Source: Bordetella genomosp. 5 (GTDB taxonomy: Bacteria; Pseudomonadota; Gammaproteobacteria; Burkholderiales; Burkholderiaceae_B). From it: DNA of 64,000 nt. The stretch spans positions 248,001-312,000 of the forward strand of contig NZ_NEVN01000008.1 of the NCBI RefSeq assembly GCF_002261475.1, read 5' to 3'. The first letter of the stretch is position 1, and each line of letters starts with the position of its first letter. Positions 28,303-37,221 of this stretch are shown here, piece by piece. Both the position numbers and the translations under genes were made by a program. The notes under the pieces were generated by a model. That model saw only the letters and a program-made list of their open reading frames with translations. It was not told the DNA's origin and searched no databases.

Positions 28303-29991
28303 ATGGACAGGCTGTTTGGCCGCTACACCGCTTTTGCCTTGATCGTGATTGCCGCCGTGGTGACTGCCGCGCTGGGCTTCCGTGGCGCCTGGGGATGGTT
28401 TTGGGCCGCCCTGCCGCTCGCCGCGCTGAGCGTGCTCGGCGTCTACGACCTGGTGCAGACGCGCCATGCCATCCGGCGCAACTACCCCGTGATCGGCAAC
28501 CTGCGCTTTCTGTTCGAATTCATCCGCCCGGAAATCCGTCAGTACTTCCTGGAAGACGACACCAATGCCGCGCCGTTCTCGCGCGCGCAACGCTCCATCG
28601 TGTATCAGCGCGCCAAACAGGATATCGACAAGCGCCCGTTCGGCACGCAGGAAGATGTGTACGGCGACCGATACGAGTGGATCAACCATTCGCTCACGCC
28701 CGCGGCCATCGAGGATCCCGATTTCCGCGTGATGGTGGGCGGTCCGGACTGTACCCAGCCCTACTCAATGTCGGCGTTCAATATCTCGGCGATGAGCTTT
28801 GGCGCGCTGTCGGCGAACGCGGTGCTGGCGCTCAACGAGGGCGCCCGCACCGGCAACTTCGCGCACGACACCGGCGAAGGCGGGATCAGCCGCTACCACC
28901 GTGAACCCGGTGGCGCGCTCGTCTGGAACATCGGCTCCGGCTACTTCGGCTGCCGCGATGCGCACGGCAATTTTTCCGACGAGGCTTTCGTGCGCAACGC
29001 CACGTTGCCGCAAGTGAAGATGATCGAGATCAAGCTGTCGCAAGGCGCGAAGCCCGGGCATGGCGGCATTCTGCCGGCCGGCAAGGTCACGCCGGAGATC
29101 GCCGAGGCGCGCGGCGTTGCAGCCTGGCAGGACTGCAACTCACCGTCCAGTCACAGCGCCTTCGACACGCCGATCAGTCTGCTGCATTTCGTGGCGAAGC
29201 TGCGCAAGCTGTCCGGCGGCAAACCGGTCGGCTTCAAGTTCTGCATGGGGCATCCCTGGGAATGGTTCGCCATCGTCAAGGCCATGCTCGAGACCAACAT
29301 CACGCCCGACTTCATCGTGGTCGACGGCGCGGAAGGCGGCACCGGCGCGGCGCCGGTGGAGTTCGTCGACCACGTGGGCACGCCGCTGCGCGAGGCGCTG
29401 CGTCTGGTGCACAACACCTTGATCGGTGTGAACCTGCGCGACCGCATCCGCATCGGCGCCTCGGGCAAGATCATCACCGCCTTCGACATGGCGCGCGTGA
29501 TGGCGATGGGCGCCGACTGGTGCAACGCCGCGCGGGGCTTCATGTTCGCGATCGGCTGTATCCAGGCGCAGGCCTGCCATACCGGCAAGTGCCCCACCGG
29601 GGTCACCACCCAGGATCCGCTGCGTCAACGCGCGCTGGTCGTGCCGGACAAGGCGCAGCGTGTGATGCACTTCCATCGCAACACGCTGCATGCGCTGGCC
29701 GAGCTGCTGCAGGCGGCCGGGCTCACGCATCCCAGCCAGCTGCGGCCGCACCATATTGCGCGCCGCGTGTCCTCGTCGGAAGTGCGGCTGCTGTCCGCGC
29801 TGTTTCCCGAGCTGGCGCCCGGCGAATTGCTGCGCGGCGAATTCCGCCACAACGTGTTTTTGGTGGGCTGGACGATGGCGCGCGCGGATTCTTTCGCACC
29901 CGCGACCGACATCACGTCGGCCCTCGCCCAGGCGCATCAGCCGGCCTCGGCGCCGATCCGCCCCGACCTGCCGGCCCCCTCGCCCGCCTAG
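28303..29991 (+). CDS. FMN-binding glutamate synthase-family protein
   Basis: A 562-residue protein related to the FMN and iron-sulfur part of glutamate synthase. Two membrane segments lie at about 8-45. The FMN-barrel motifs SAMSFGALSANA, GHGGILPAGKVTPEIAE and GAEGGTGAAP follow, then the cysteine pattern C-x5-C-x4-C in CIQAQACHTGKCPTG for a 3Fe-4S cluster. The glutamine amidotransferase domain is absent, so it is not a complete glutamate synthase; its physiological reaction is unknown. AGGAGAA at 28291-28297 fixes the start. Confidence 0.9.
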   Translation: MDRLFGRYTAFALIVIAAVVTAALGFRGAWGWFWAALPLAALSVLGVYDLVQTRHAIRRNYPVIGNLRFLFEFIRPEIRQYFLEDDTNAAPFSRAQRSIVYQRAKQDIDKRPFGTQEDVYGDRYEWINHSLTPAAIEDPDFRVMVGGPDCTQPYSMSAFNISAMSFGALSANAVLALNEGARTGNFAHDTGEGGISRYHREPGGALVWNIGSGYFGCRDAHGNFSDEAFVRNATLPQVKMIEIKLSQGAKPGHGGILPAGKVTPEIAEARGVAAWQDCNSPSSHSAFDTPISLLHFVAKLRKLSGGKPVGFKFCMGHPWEWFAIVKAMLETNITPDFIVVDGAEGGTGAAPVEFVDHVGTPLREALRLVHNTLIGVNLRDRIRIGASGKIITAFDMARVMAMGADWCNAARGFMFAIGCIQAQACHTGKCPTGVTTQDPLRQRALVVPDKAQRVMHFHRNTLHALAELLQAAGLTHPSQLRPHHIARRVSSSEVRLLSALFPELAPGELLRGEFRHNVFLVGWTMARADSFAPATDITSALAQAHQPASAPIRPDLPAPSPA

Positions 29992-30016
29992 GGCTTGCCG
30001 CAGGGCTTGCGCACGT

Positions 30017-30047
30017 CGATCCGCGGCCCCGGGCCGCGGATCGCGTT
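30017..30047 (+). terminator. Probable terminator after the glutamate synthase-like gene
   Basis: CGATCCGCGGCCC (30017-30029) and GGGCCGCGGATCG (30031-30043) are self-complementary and followed by a short TTTT run. The T tail is weak. Confidence 0.65.
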
Positions 30048-30048
30048 T

Positions 30049-31503
30049 TCAGAGCCAGCGCTCGAACATGCGCGAGAAGAATTCTTTGAAACGGTCGTCG
30101 GCCGCTCGCTCTCGCCAGGTCTGCGGGTCGATACGCACGGAGGCGGCGACGTCTTCGCGGAACAGCGCCTCCATCTCTGCGCCGAATCCCGGCCCGAGGA
30201 TCACCGCGTTCAGCTCATAGTTGATCGCGAAGCTGCGCCAGTCCATGTTGCTCGAGCCCACGGTGGACCACACACCATCCACGACGGCCGTCTTGGCATG
30301 CAGCAGCGCGTCGCGGCGCTCGTAGATCTGCACCCCCGCCTCGAGCAAGTCCTGATAGTGGGACCGCCCCGCATGAAACACGAGACCCGAGTCACTGAAG
30401 CCCGGCAGCACGAGGATCACCTCGACGCCGCGCTGCGCCGCCTGCGCCAGCGCCCGAATGAATGCCGGATCGGGCACGAAGTAGGCCATGGTGATGTGAA
30501 TGGATTTCTGGGCGCTTTCGAACGCCGACATCAAGGTCAGATAGACCGCATAGCCATCCTCGGTATCGTCGGGGTCGTTGGCCAGGATGCGCACGGACAG
30601 ATCGCCCTGACGCGGCACGATGCGGATAAAGCGGTCGCCCTCCAGCGGCGGGCCCTTTTGCGCGGCCCAGGCATCCAGAATGACCTCTTCGATTTCGGCC
30701 ACGGCGGGACCGCGGATCTCGATATGCGTATCGCGCCACGGCATGCTCGAAGCATCCGGTTGCGGGCCATCCGCACCGGCCCCACTGGCGCCGCGGCCGC
30801 TTCCGCCCCCACTGCGCCCGCTTCCACCACTGCTTCCGCGCGAACTCGACGAATAGACGCTGCTGACGTTGATACCGCCGAGAAACCCGACCTCGCCGTC
30901 CACGACCAGCAGTTTGCGATGGTTGCGTTGATTGATCGACCATCCTGCCCGCGCGGCGACGGGGTTGACCGGATTGAACACGACGACTTGCACGCCGGCG
31001 TCGCGCATCCGCGCGAAGAGCGCATCAGGCGTACTGATCGTGCCGACGGCGTCGACCATGACGGCGACGCTCGCCCCGCGTTGGCGCGCGGCGATCAGCG
31101 CATCGGCAAACCGGCGCCCTTCCTCGTCGTCTTCGAAAATGTACGTCTCCATATGGACGTACCGCTCGGCGCGCGCAATCGCCGCCAGCATGGCCTTGTA
31201 CGTCGCGGGGCCGTCCGCCAGCAGCTTGACGCCATTGCCGTCGACCAGCGGCGCGCCGCTGATGGCCTGCTCCACCGCGAGGTGGCGCGCCATGAACGAC
31301 GCCTCGTCACCCTTGCCGCCCTTGGAAGAGGACGCGACACGCGCGGCGATGTCATGGCCGCGCTGATAACTATCCCAACCCGAATCGGCGGAGAGGCCCG
31401 CCTGCGCCCGCCGCTCGCTCAGGGCCTCGGGCCCCGGCACGCTGGCGCAGCCGGCGGCGAGCAACAAGGAACCTACCGCCAGCCATTGCGCGACCCGGCG
31501 CAT
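30049..31503 (-). CDS. Phospholipase D-family cardiolipin synthase-like lipoprotein
   Basis: A 484-residue protein with two HKD catalytic motifs: NHRKLLVVDGEVGFLGG in the first half and LLHAKTAVVDG with SSNMDWRS in the second, as in cardiolipin synthases. The N-terminus MRRVAQWLAVGSLLLAAGC is a lipoprotein signal with a LAAGC lipobox, so it should be membrane-anchored in the periplasm. A Ser/Gly-rich linker of about 25 residues is inserted just after the first HKD, an unusual feature. A start at 31557 directly abutting the upstream stop is possible but would bury the signal peptide. Confidence 0.88.
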   Translation of the reverse strand: MRRVAQWLAVGSLLLAAGCASVPGPEALSERRAQAGLSADSGWDSYQRGHDIAARVASSSKGGKGDEASFMARHLAVEQAISGAPLVDGNGVKLLADGPATYKAMLAAIARAERYVHMETYIFEDDEEGRRFADALIAARQRGASVAVMVDAVGTISTPDALFARMRDAGVQVVVFNPVNPVAARAGWSINQRNHRKLLVVDGEVGFLGGINVSSVYSSSSRGSSGGSGRSGGGSGRGASGAGADGPQPDASSMPWRDTHIEIRGPAVAEIEEVILDAWAAQKGPPLEGDRFIRIVPRQGDLSVRILANDPDDTEDGYAVYLTLMSAFESAQKSIHITMAYFVPDPAFIRALAQAAQRGVEVILVLPGFSDSGLVFHAGRSHYQDLLEAGVQIYERRDALLHAKTAVVDGVWSTVGSSNMDWRSFAINYELNAVILGPGFGAEMEALFREDVAASVRIDPQTWRERAADDRFKEFFSRMFERWL

Positions 31504-31557
31504 CAGCCATCCACGCTCGCACCCGCCCGCGGGCGCCACCAATGCGACAGGGCTCAT

Positions 31558-32145
31558 TCAGGGCTGCCATTGAGTATGATGCGCCGTCGCCGGCTTGCTG
31601 GTCACCATGCGGCGACCCGGCTCACGTTCTGCCCAACGGCCCGCGCGCCAGCGGCCGCGTTCGCGCTGAATATGTTGGCCCCCCGCGTCGCGCAACAGGG
31701 TGACCGCGCCGAGCTCGGCGCCCGGCTCCGACTGCACGGCCAGCAGCACCACGCGCTCGGCGAGCGCTTCGTCCTCGTCCTCGGCCGTCAGCGCACGCCG
31801 CAGGCCGGTCAGGACCCAGACCGTGCCCGCGAGGGCGCCCAGATACGCACCGAGCGCCGCACCCATGACGAGCGCCATGCTGCCCGGATCTTGCAGGGTC
31901 AACATGGCCAGCGCGCCCAGGATGGCGCCCAAAGTCGCAAGCGCAGCCGCGCTCGCCACGGCGCCGTAGCGCGCAGCGGGAGAACTGAGATCGGGTCCAC
32001 CGGTGCGCCGCTGTCGCGACCCCTTCGGTGGATCTTCATACAGGATGCTGATCGCATCTTCCCGATACCCATCCGCCAACAGGGCATGTGCCGCGCTGCG
32101 TGCCGATGGGACGCTGTCAAACCGTGCGACGACGATTGTGGTCAT
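31558..32145 (-). CDS. Membrane protein with YflT-like N-terminus and glycine-zipper helices
   Basis: A 195-residue protein. The first 40 residues (VVARFDSVPSARSAAHALLA) look like the YflT/general-stress-protein 17M fold. Two small-residue-rich membrane helices follow (about 60-85 and 90-112, rich in Ala/Gly), then a charged C-terminal region. A perfect AGGAGG lies before the ATG. It is immediately upstream of the cardiolipin synthase-like gene, so the pair may act together in an envelope stress response. Function unknown. Confidence 0.7.
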   Translation of the reverse strand: MTTIVVARFDSVPSARSAAHALLADGYREDAISILYEDPPKGSRQRRTGGPDLSSPAARYGAVASAAALATLGAILGALAMLTLQDPGSMALVMGAALGAYLGALAGTVWVLTGLRRALTAEDEDEALAERVVLLAVQSEPGAELGAVTLLRDAGGQHIQRERGRWRAGRWAEREPGRRMVTSKPATAHHTQWQP

Positions 32146-32468
32146 GGTTCGCCTCCTGGCTCAGAGTCAGACTAGGCTAGGCGCCTCTATGACCTTATTC
32201 TCGTCCCGTCACTTTTTGCTGTCCTCAGGTTTGGCAACCAGCCGTAAAGCAGTATTTCTGCCGCAACCAATTCTTCACAGTGGCCGGGCCCGCACACGGT
32301 TGCACGAGGCAAAAGCGGCGACGCGACAGATCCGCCCTGACCACGGGGTTTTGCCATTCGTAAAAGTCCATTGCTGCGCGCGGGCCTCGCCTTGACACCC
32401 CGCGCCCGCCCGCACGCACAATAGCCCTTCAGTCGCGCGCTACGACACCATTGCTAGGGGAATACCAC
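32146..32468. other. Intergenic region containing the likely egtD promoter
   Basis: The region separates two divergent genes. TTGACA at 32392-32397 is a perfect -35 box; CACAAT at 32417-32422 is a plausible -10 box, but the 19-base spacer is long. No further gene or RNA was recognised. Confidence 0.55.
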
Positions 32469-33440
32469 ATGGCTCACCCGCAGAAGAAGCTGAACGCCGA
32501 CCTCGAGGCCGACGCCGGCCAGGGGCCCTCCCACGAAGTCCGTAGCGCAATCAGCGAAGGCCTGCTGCGCGAGCAGGCGCTGATCGAACCGAAGTTTCTG
32601 TACGACACGCTGGGGTCGAGCCTGTTCACGGCCATCACCCAGCTGCCCGAGTATTACCCGACGCGCTGCGAGGCGGAGATCTACGCCACGCATGCGCAGG
32701 CCATGGCGGATCACATCGGCACGGTGGAATCCCTGATTGACCTCGGCGCGGGCGACTGCGTCAAGGCCGAGAAGCTGTTCCCCACGCTGCGCCCGCGGCG
32801 TTACATTCCGGTGGATATTTCGGCGCAGTATCTGGACCAGGCGGTTGCCCGTTTGCGACGCACCTGGCCGGACATCTCGATCACCGCGCTCGGACTCGAC
32901 TTTTCGCAGGGCCTGCGCCTGCCGAGCTCGGTGCCGCCCGCCGGACGCCTGTTCTTCTATCCGGGATCGAGCATCGGCAACCTCGACCCCGACGCCGCGC
33001 TGGCCATGCTGGTGCGCATCCGCAACCAAAGCCCGAACGGCGGACTGCTGGTCGGCGTGGATCGCATCAAGTCGCGCGACATTCTCGAACCCGCCTACGA
33101 CGACGCGTTGCACCTCACCGCGGCCTTCAACCTCAATATGTTGCGCCACGTGAATCAGCTGCTGGGCAGCGATTTCGATGTCAGCGACTGGCAGCATCGC
33201 GCTCATTTCAACACCGAAGAAAGCCGCATCGAGATGCATGTGGTCGCTCGGCGTGACCTCGTCCTGACCTGGCCTGGCGCCACGCGCGTCTTTACCGCCG
33301 GCGAGACGATCCACACCGAGAATTCCTACAAGTATTCGGTCGAAGGCTTCACCGATTTGCTGGAGCGAGCCGGCTTTCGCGGCATCCGTCATTGGTCGGA
33401 TCAACGCGACTGGTTCAGCGTCTTCAGCGCAAGGACCTGA
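32469..33440 (+). CDS. egtD: L-histidine N-alpha-methyltransferase
   Basis: A 323-residue S-adenosylmethionine-dependent enzyme that makes hercynine, the first step of ergothioneine synthesis. Motifs include DLGAGDCVKAEKLF (SAM site), FYPGSSIGNLDPDAAL and TENSYKYSVEGF, typical of the EgtD/DUF2260 family. ATG 32469 follows AGGGGA at good spacing. egtB starts three bases after its stop codon, so the two are one operon. Confidence 0.93.
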   Translation: MAHPQKKLNADLEADAGQGPSHEVRSAISEGLLREQALIEPKFLYDTLGSSLFTAITQLPEYYPTRCEAEIYATHAQAMADHIGTVESLIDLGAGDCVKAEKLFPTLRPRRYIPVDISAQYLDQAVARLRRTWPDISITALGLDFSQGLRLPSSVPPAGRLFFYPGSSIGNLDPDAALAMLVRIRNQSPNGGLLVGVDRIKSRDILEPAYDDALHLTAAFNLNMLRHVNQLLGSDFDVSDWQHRAHFNTEESRIEMHVVARRDLVLTWPGATRVFTAGETIHTENSYKYSVEGFTDLLERAGFRGIRHWSDQRDWFSVFSART

Positions 33441-33442
33441 TC

Positions 33443-34804
33443 ATGATGGCGCGCCGCACGTTTTCTCCCGATGCTCCCGTGTTGGACAGCTCCTGTGCCC
33501 TCACGCATCCGCCGGCGATGCGCGCCGGCCCGCCCACGCTGGCCGAACGCTTCCACGCCGTCCGTACGCAGTCGCGCACGCTCGCGGCGCCCCTGTCGCC
33601 GGAAGACTGTCAGGCCCAGTCCATGCCCGACTGCAGCCCGGTGAAGTGGCATCTGGCGCACACCACCTGGTTCTTCGAGACCTTCGTGCTGGCGCGCTAC
33701 TACCCGGCTCATCAGCCCGTGAATCCGCAGTACCGCGTGCTGTTCAATTCGTACTATCACGGCGTCGGCGAGCGTCACCCCCGCCCGCAACGCGGCCTGC
33801 TCACCCGCCCCACGCTTGCCGAGGTGCTCGAGTACCGCGAACGCGTGGATGCCTCGGTGCAGGCCCTGCTGCGCAAACTGGGCGATGACCCCGACGGCGA
33901 GCCCGCGCATGCGCTGATCGAGCTGGGCTTGCATCACGAACAGCAGCATCAGGAATTGATCCTCACCGACGTCAAGCACCTGCTGTCGTGCAACCCGATC
34001 GCGCCCGCCTACGCCGACGCGCCGCTGCCCGCCCTGCCGCCCGGCACGCCGGCCGGCTGGACCCGCTACGACGGCGGCGTCGTACGCATCGGCCATCAAG
34101 GCGATGGGTTCGCGTTCGACAACGAATCGCCGGCGCACGACGTCCTGCTCCAGCCTTTCCACCTGGCCAATCGGCTCGTCACGCAGGGCGAGTATCTGGC
34201 GTTCATGCTGGACGGCGGCTACCGCCGTCCGGAGCTCTGGCTCTCGCTGGGCTGGGATCAGGTCAGCGCCCAGGGCTGGCGTGCGCCCATGTATTGGCAG
34301 GGCCAGAAAGACGAGTGGCAGGCCTTCACGCTGCACGGCATGCAGCCCCTGGACCTGCAGGCGCCGGTGGTGCATGTCAGCTATTTCGAGGCCGACGCAT
34401 ATGCGCGTTGGGCGCGAGTGCGGCTGCCCCGCGAAGCCGAGTGGGAATACGCCACGCGCTCGCGCCAGGGCGCGGCGCCCGGCGCCGACGCCCACGCCAA
34501 CTTCCTCGAGAGCGGTCGCCTGGGCCCCTGCCCCGCGCCCCGGCCCAATGCGGCGGGCGGGCCCGTGCAGCTTTACGGCGATGCCTGGGAATGGACCAGC
34601 AGCAGCTACGACGCCTACCCGGGCTTCACCGCGCCGGCGGGCGCCGTCGGCGAATACAACGGCAAGTTCATGTGCAACCAGTACGTCCTGCGCGGCGGCT
34701 CCTGCGCCACGCCGGAAAGCCACATCCGCGCGAGCTACCGCAACTTCTTCCCGGCCGATGCGCGCTGGCAGTTCTCCGGGATCCGGCTGGCGCGCGACGC
34801 CTGA
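33443..34804 (+). CDS. egtB: Hercynine sulfoxide synthase-type iron enzyme EgtB
   Basis: A 453-residue two-domain enzyme for oxygen-dependent C-S bond formation on hercynine. The DinB-like N-terminal domain supplies iron ligands in HLAHTTWFFE and LHHEQQHQELI. The C-terminal FGE-sulfatase domain has GDAWEWTSSSYDAYPGF and ends QFSGIRLARDA. The start is ATG ATG at 33443/33446 with AAGGACC just upstream. No egtA, egtC or egtE follows, so the sulfur donor (gamma-glutamylcysteine or cysteine) and the last step must come from elsewhere. Confidence 0.92.
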   Translation: MMARRTFSPDAPVLDSSCALTHPPAMRAGPPTLAERFHAVRTQSRTLAAPLSPEDCQAQSMPDCSPVKWHLAHTTWFFETFVLARYYPAHQPVNPQYRVLFNSYYHGVGERHPRPQRGLLTRPTLAEVLEYRERVDASVQALLRKLGDDPDGEPAHALIELGLHHEQQHQELILTDVKHLLSCNPIAPAYADAPLPALPPGTPAGWTRYDGGVVRIGHQGDGFAFDNESPAHDVLLQPFHLANRLVTQGEYLAFMLDGGYRRPELWLSLGWDQVSAQGWRAPMYWQGQKDEWQAFTLHGMQPLDLQAPVVHVSYFEADAYARWARVRLPREAEWEYATRSRQGAAPGADAHANFLESGRLGPCPAPRPNAAGGPVQLYGDAWEWTSSSYDAYPGFTAPAGAVGEYNGKFMCNQYVLRGGSCATPESHIRASYRNFFPADARWQFSGIRLARDA

Positions 34805-34847
34805 CCAGCCTTGTGCCCACGATCAGCTCGCAGAGATGTCATCCTTG

Positions 34848-34877
34848 TTGCACGCGCCAAAAACTTTGTGCTAGAAT
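34848..34877 (+). promoter_or_regulatory. Promoter of tRNA-Met
   Basis: TTGCAC (34848-34853), an 18-base spacer and TAGAAT (34872-34877), about 50 bases before the tRNA. Confidence 0.8.
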
Positions 34878-34927
34878 TTCGTTCTTCGCTGATCACGCAA
34901 TCACTTGCGGCGACCAAACAGCGAGAT

Positions 34928-35004
34928 GGCGCATTAGCTCAGCCGGTTAGAGCGACGGAATCATAATCCGCAGGTCCCCTGTTCGAATCAGGGATGCGCC
35001 ACCA
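34928..35004 (+). tRNA. tRNA with anticodon CAU (tRNA-Met, possibly tRNA-Ile2)
   Basis: A 77-base tRNA with acceptor GGCGCAT/ATGCGCC, anticodon loop ATCATAA (CAU) and encoded CCA. It is not an initiator, because the first acceptor pair is G-C. It is most likely elongator tRNA-Met; tRNA-Ile2, whose CAU is modified to lysidine, cannot be excluded by eye. Confidence 0.93.
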
Positions 35005-35013
35005 GAATTTAAG

Positions 35014-35039
35014 CGGCCCGCAGAGATGCGGGCCGTTTT
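35014..35039 (+). terminator. Terminator after the CAU tRNA
   Basis: CGGCCCGCA (35014-35022) pairs with TGCGGGCCG (35027-35035), then TTTT. The AGAGATGCGGGCC style matches the tRNA-Leu terminators. Confidence 0.9.
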
Positions 35040-35075
35040 GCATTGGCTTCGCAGTTCGCGCGCCCTCCTCCAAGC

Positions 35076-35981
35076 TCACCGCGCCCGCAACGCCTGCGGC
35101 GCATCGTCGATGCGGGCCACCCGCTCCAGAAAGGCCGCAAGCGCCGGGTTCTCGTGCTGGGCGTGCCATGCCAGATACATGTCGGCGTTGAAGTTGCGCA
35201 CCGATAGCGGCCGGTAGTGCACGCCGTCGAGCCGCAGCTCGCGGGCGGAATCCGGCACGATGCCGACGCCCAGGCCGGCGCGCACCAGCGCGAGCAGCGT
35301 GTGGGTCTGGCCGGCACTCTGCACGAATCGCGGCTGCACGCCCGCCAGCCCGAACGCTCCCACGATGCGGTCGTAGAAGAACTTGCCCTCGCGCGGCGAG
35401 TACAGCACGAACGGCTGCCCGTGCAGTTGCTTGAGCGTGATCGACTCATGTTCGAGCAGCGCATTGCCGTCGGGCAGTGCCAGCACCAGCGGCTCGCGCA
35501 CGATGAGCCGCGCTTCGACCCCCGGCTGTTGCGGCACGCTGCGTGCCAGGATGGCATCCACCTCGCGCGCGAGCAGCAGCCGATTGAGGTCGGTGGAGAC
35601 GGTCTCGCGCAGCTGGATCTCGACGTCGGCGAGCACCTTGCGCGCCTGCATGATCATGGCCGGCATCAACCGGTACGACGCCACCGCCGTGAACCCCAAC
35701 GTGATATGCCCCGCCTCGCCGCCGCTCGCGCGACGCGCCGTGGCGGCCGCACGGGCGGAGTACTCCAGCAGGTGGCGCGCATCGCGCAGGAAATGGCGTC
35801 CCGCCGCGGTGAGTTCGACCTGCCGGCTGTTGCGCTCGAAGAGCGTGACGCCCAAGGCCTGCTCCAGCAGTTGAATCTGGCGCGACAGCGGCGGCTGCGT
35901 CATGCAGAGGCGTTCGGCCGCGCGGCCGAAGTGCAGCGACTCGGCCACGGCGACGAAACATTCGAGCTGGCGGAATTCCAT
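35076..35981 (-). CDS. LysR-family transcriptional regulator
   Basis: A 301-residue regulator. The winged-helix DNA-binding domain is at about 1-60 (MEFRQLECFVAVAESLHF, AAERLCMTQPPLSRQI) and a periplasmic-binding-protein-like effector domain follows, similar to the CatR/BenM branch. ATG 35981 is the normal LysR start. It is divergent from the Bug and hydroxyacid dehydrogenase genes and probably controls them. ATTGATCAAT lies just upstream as a candidate binding site. Confidence 0.93.
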   Translation of the reverse strand: MEFRQLECFVAVAESLHFGRAAERLCMTQPPLSRQIQLLEQALGVTLFERNSRQVELTAAGRHFLRDARHLLEYSARAAATARRASGGEAGHITLGFTAVASYRLMPAMIMQARKVLADVEIQLRETVSTDLNRLLLAREVDAILARSVPQQPGVEARLIVREPLVLALPDGNALLEHESITLKQLHGQPFVLYSPREGKFFYDRIVGAFGLAGVQPRFVQSAGQTHTLLALVRAGLGVGIVPDSARELRLDGVHYRPLSVRNFNADMYLAWHAQHENPALAAFLERVARIDDAPQALRAR

Positions 35982-36137
35982 CGATTCAATCCTGGTATTG
36001 ATCAATGCTATTTATAGCTCGAATGGCTATCCATGACATCGCCTCCCTATACTGGCCCGGCATGCAGACGGGTGCCCCGGAAGGCCTCGATGCAGGCGCC
36101 CCGCGGCCCACCGCCGCCCAAACACAAAGAGAAGATC

Positions 36138-37130
36138 ATGGAGACAACCCAACCCGCGCGTTCGCGCATCCGCCTCGTCGCGGCGGCCCTGGTAGCGAGC
36201 GTCTGCGCCGCGCTGCCCGTGGCCGCGCAGGCCGAGTATCCGGACCGCCCCATCAATCTGATTGTGCCGTTCTCGCCTGGCGGCGGGACCGACATCTCGG
36301 CGCGCCTGCTCGCGGCGGCGCTGCAGCAGAAGCTCGGCGCGTCGGTGGTTGTCGACAACCGCCCGGGCGCGGGCGGCCAGATCGCCGCCGACCTGGTGGC
36401 GCGCGCGCAGCCCGATGGCTATAGCCTGCTGTTCGCGAACTCCGGCATGCTGGCGATCAACCCATGGATCTACAAGCTGAACGCCGAGCCGACCAAGGCC
36501 TTCGCGCCGGTGTCCTTGTTCTCCGATCTGCCCTTCGTGCTGGTCGTGCCCGCGACCCTGCCTGCAAAGAATGTGCAGGAGCTGGTCGGCCTGGCGCGCA
36601 ATGCGCCTGGCAAACACACGTTCGCCAGTTCCGGCACGGGCGGCGCACCGCACCTGTCCGGCGAGATCTTCCAGCAGGCGACCGGCACCGAGCTCATGCA
36701 CGTGCCCTACAAAGGCGGCGGTCCCGCCATGACGGATCTCATGGCCGGCCGCGTCGACATGTTGTTCGCGTCCGTGCTCGAGACCATGCCGTATGTGAGC
36801 GCGGGCAAGCTGCGGGCGCTGGCCGTCACCGGCGCGGCGCGATCCCCCGCCATGCCCGATGTGCCCACGATCGACGAGGCCGGCGTGCGCAATGCGCAGT
36901 CGGGCTCGTGGACCGCCGTCCTGGCGCCGGCCGGCACGCCGCAGCCGGTGATCGACAAGCTGTCGCAGGCCATCCGCGACATCGCGGCCGATCCCGCCAT
37001 GAAGGCCAAGCTCGAGGCCCAGGGCGCGGTGGCGCACGGATCGACGCCGAAGGAACTGGCCGACCTCGCCGCCCGCGAACGCGCCCGCTACGGCGAGATC
37101 ATCAAGAGCCGGAATATCCAGACCAATTGA
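36138..37130 (+). CDS. Third Bug-family periplasmic binding protein
   Basis: A 330-residue receptor with a signal peptide of about 32 residues ending AAQA, then YPDRPINLIVPFSPGGGTDI and MHVPYKGGGPAMTDLMAG. AAAGAGAAG upstream supports ATG 36138. It is transcribed away from the LysR gene and is followed after 91 bases by a D-2-hydroxyacid dehydrogenase, mirroring the module at 268-3480. Ligand unknown. Confidence 0.93.
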   Translation: METTQPARSRIRLVAAALVASVCAALPVAAQAEYPDRPINLIVPFSPGGGTDISARLLAAALQQKLGASVVVDNRPGAGGQIAADLVARAQPDGYSLLFANSGMLAINPWIYKLNAEPTKAFAPVSLFSDLPFVLVVPATLPAKNVQELVGLARNAPGKHTFASSGTGGAPHLSGEIFQQATGTELMHVPYKGGGPAMTDLMAGRVDMLFASVLETMPYVSAGKLRALAVTGAARSPAMPDVPTIDEAGVRNAQSGSWTAVLAPAGTPQPVIDKLSQAIRDIAADPAMKAKLEAQGAVAHGSTPKELADLAARERARYGEIIKSRNIQTN

Positions 37131-37221
37131 ACGCACGACCGCGGCGCCGAGTGGCTTGTCCAGCCCGGCGCTGCCCGACTTTACGCTTCGCCTCTTCTTT
37201 CAATTCACCAAGCTGCACGCC

